Assembly: GCA_945957405.1 (NCBI GenBank) | Contig: CAMFLL010000031.1 | Span: 1 to 36,297 of the forward strand | DNA from: an uncultured Mycolicibacterium sp. | Lineage (GTDB): Bacteria > Actinomycetota > Actinomycetes > Mycobacteriales > Mycobacteriaceae | Length of the DNA: 36,297 nt | Direction: 5' to 3' | Shown: in pieces, positions 35,412-36,297 of the stretch | Numbering within the stretch: the stretch's first letter is position 1 | How the letters are laid out: each line of letters opens with the position of its first letter | Notes under the pieces: model-generated | What the model was told of the DNA's origin: nothing | Database searches by the model: none | What the model saw: only the letters and a program-made list of their open reading frames with translations | Program-made: the position numbers and the translations under genes

Positions 35412-36297
35412 TCACGCAATCCCTTTCGCTACCACAAAACTGACGGTGGTCGCGGTGCTGCCGCCGATGTTGAGCGTCGCGAAGCGCGCCGCGTCGTCCA
35501 CCTGGTACTCGCCGGCCCGGCCGTCGACCTGTTTGGCGGCGTCCAGGAGCATCCGGACCCCGGACGCGCCGACGGGATGACCGCCCCCGATCAACCCTCC
35601 GCTCGGATTGATCGGCAGCCGGCCGCCGGGCTCGATCTCACCGTTCTCGATGGCCTTCCACGATTCACCGGGTCCGGTCAGCCCGATGTGGTCGATCGCC
35701 AGGTACTCGCTCTGGGTGAAGCAGTCGTGGACCTCGAAACCCGAGATGCCGTCCAGGTCGGTGCGGGCGCGCGCCATCGCGTCGGCGACCGCGTCGCGGA
35801 CATGCGGCACCACGTATGGATCATGACTTGCGTGCGCCAACTTCTGGTCAAGCCCGAGGCCAACGGTCCGGTGCCCCCAGCCGTCGATCCGGCCCCAGGG
35901 GTGCGCCCGCGGGTGATCGCGCAGGTAGGTTTCGCTGACTAGCACCACCCCGGCGCCACCGTCGGTCAACTGGCTGCAGTCGAAACGGCGGATTCGGCCG
36001 TCGACCACGGGGTTGACGTCGTCATCGGCCGCGAGCGGTTCGGGTACCTGCCAGTCCCGGGTCTGGGCATTGGGATTGCGGCGGGCGTTGGCGAAGTTCA
36101 GTGCGGCGATGGCGCGCAGATGTGCGTCATCCAGCCCGTAGCGCTGGTCGTAGACCTCGGCGATGCGCGCGAAAGTGTGCGGCCAGGGATGGTCGACCGC
36201 GGGATCGTGGCCCGTCCAGGCCGCCGCGCCGAGGTGCTGGACGGCGACGTCGCCGGGCACGGTCTTCTCGAGTTCGACGCCGACGACCAGGGCGGCG
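35412..36297 (-). CDS. Thiolase-family protein, Rv0914c-like (5' end outside the window)
   Basis: The C-terminal 294 or so residues of a thiolase superfamily protein; the reading frame runs off the window edge, so the start and the N-terminal active-site Cys are not visible. Seen: AALVVGVELEKT at the edge, EVHDCFTQSEYLAIDHIGL, NPSGGLIGGGHPVGASGVR and the end LNIGGSTATTVSF. The last motif has Asn where biosynthetic thiolases have a catalytic Cys (C-x-G-x-G), as in SCP2-thiolase-like and lipid-carrier relatives. M. tuberculosis Rv0914c is annotated as a possible lipid carrier or ketoacyl-CoA thiolase. Internal GTG 36258-36260 is not the true start. Confidence 0.88.
   Translation of the reverse strand, partial: AALVVGVELEKTVPGDVAVQHLGAAAWTGHDPAVDHPWPHTFARIAEVYDQRYGLDDAHLRAIAALNFANARRNPNAQTRDWQVPEPLAADDDVNPVVDGRIRRFDCSQLTDGGAGVVLVSETYLRDHPRAHPWGRIDGWGHRTVGLGLDQKLAHASHDPYVVPHVRDAVADAMARARTDLDGISGFEVHDCFTQSEYLAIDHIGLTGPGESWKAIENGEIEPGGRLPINPSGGLIGGGHPVGASGVRMLLDAAKQVDGRAGEYQVDDAARFATLNIGGSTATTVSFVVAKGIA

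Noticed and set aside
33971..35443. 490-codon plus-strand open frame opposite the carotenoid oxygenase
   Set aside because: Antisense shadow of a protein with all four iron-binding histidines.

Overview
The window looks like chromosome from a high-GC mycobacterium, most likely a rapid-growing Mycolicibacterium-type species. Three things support this. Gene order and protein lengths match what I remember of the M. tuberculosis block Rv0904c-Rv0914c (accD3, echA6, Rv0906, Rv0907, ctpE, Rv0909, Rv0910 ... Rv0911 ... Rv0912 ... Rv0913c, Rv0914c). There is a DosR/DosT-type hypoxia regulator pair. Many start codons sit 6-7 bases after a TANNNT -10 hexamer, the mycobacterial leaderless-transcript layout. 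I see no tRNA, rRNA, CRISPR array, insertion sequence or prophage gene. Coding density is very high and no gene-free stretch exceeds 150 bases.

Layout. 1-5178: copper amine oxidase with a small membrane protein, then a TetR-controlled FAD monooxygenase/VOC pair with three related palindromic operators in the divergent promoter region. 5165-13416: the conserved accD3 / echA6-Rv0906-Rv0907-ctpE / Rv0909-Rv0910 block (acyl-CoA handling, a metallo-hydrolase, a penicillin-binding-like lipoprotein, a calcium-type P-ATPase and an atypical toxin-antitoxin pair). 13413-26561: a segment absent from my memory of the M. tuberculosis order. It holds a cyclopropane-fatty-acid-synthase-like methyltransferase, an oxalate-degradation operon (oxc-frc-fadD7-like ligase-SDR), and a signalling cluster: one membrane histidine kinase, one stand-alone receiver, one NarL-type regulator and a DosR-DosT operon. 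A near-consensus DosR box lies at the dosR promoter. 26707-31767: Rv0911-like VOC protein, a potassium channel with RCK domains on both sides of the pore, a cupin, an ABC-F ATPase preceded by a candidate leader peptide and hairpin, and the Rv0912-like membrane protein. 31764-36297: GNAT acetyltransferase, LpqN-type lipoprotein, double-HxlR regulator, carotenoid oxygenase (Rv0913c-like) and a thiolase-family protein (Rv0914c-like) cut by the window edge.

How the parts work together. The oxalate genes form one transcription unit: oxalate is activated by CoA transfer (frc) or ATP-dependent ligation (fadD7-like), then decarboxylated by oxc to formyl-CoA. The DosT-like kinase carries the haem histidine, the distal tyrosine and the DosT-type glycine at the channel position. 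It should therefore sense oxygen or NO and phosphorylate DosR, which probably drives its own operon. The ABC-F gene has the features of ribosome-mediated attenuation seen in antibiotic-responsive ABC-F genes. The strongest leads for new biology are this leader/hairpin, the expanded DosRT cluster, the oxc palindrome, the three-operator TetR switch and the tandem mini-hairpins between ctpE and the Rv0909/Rv0910 pair.
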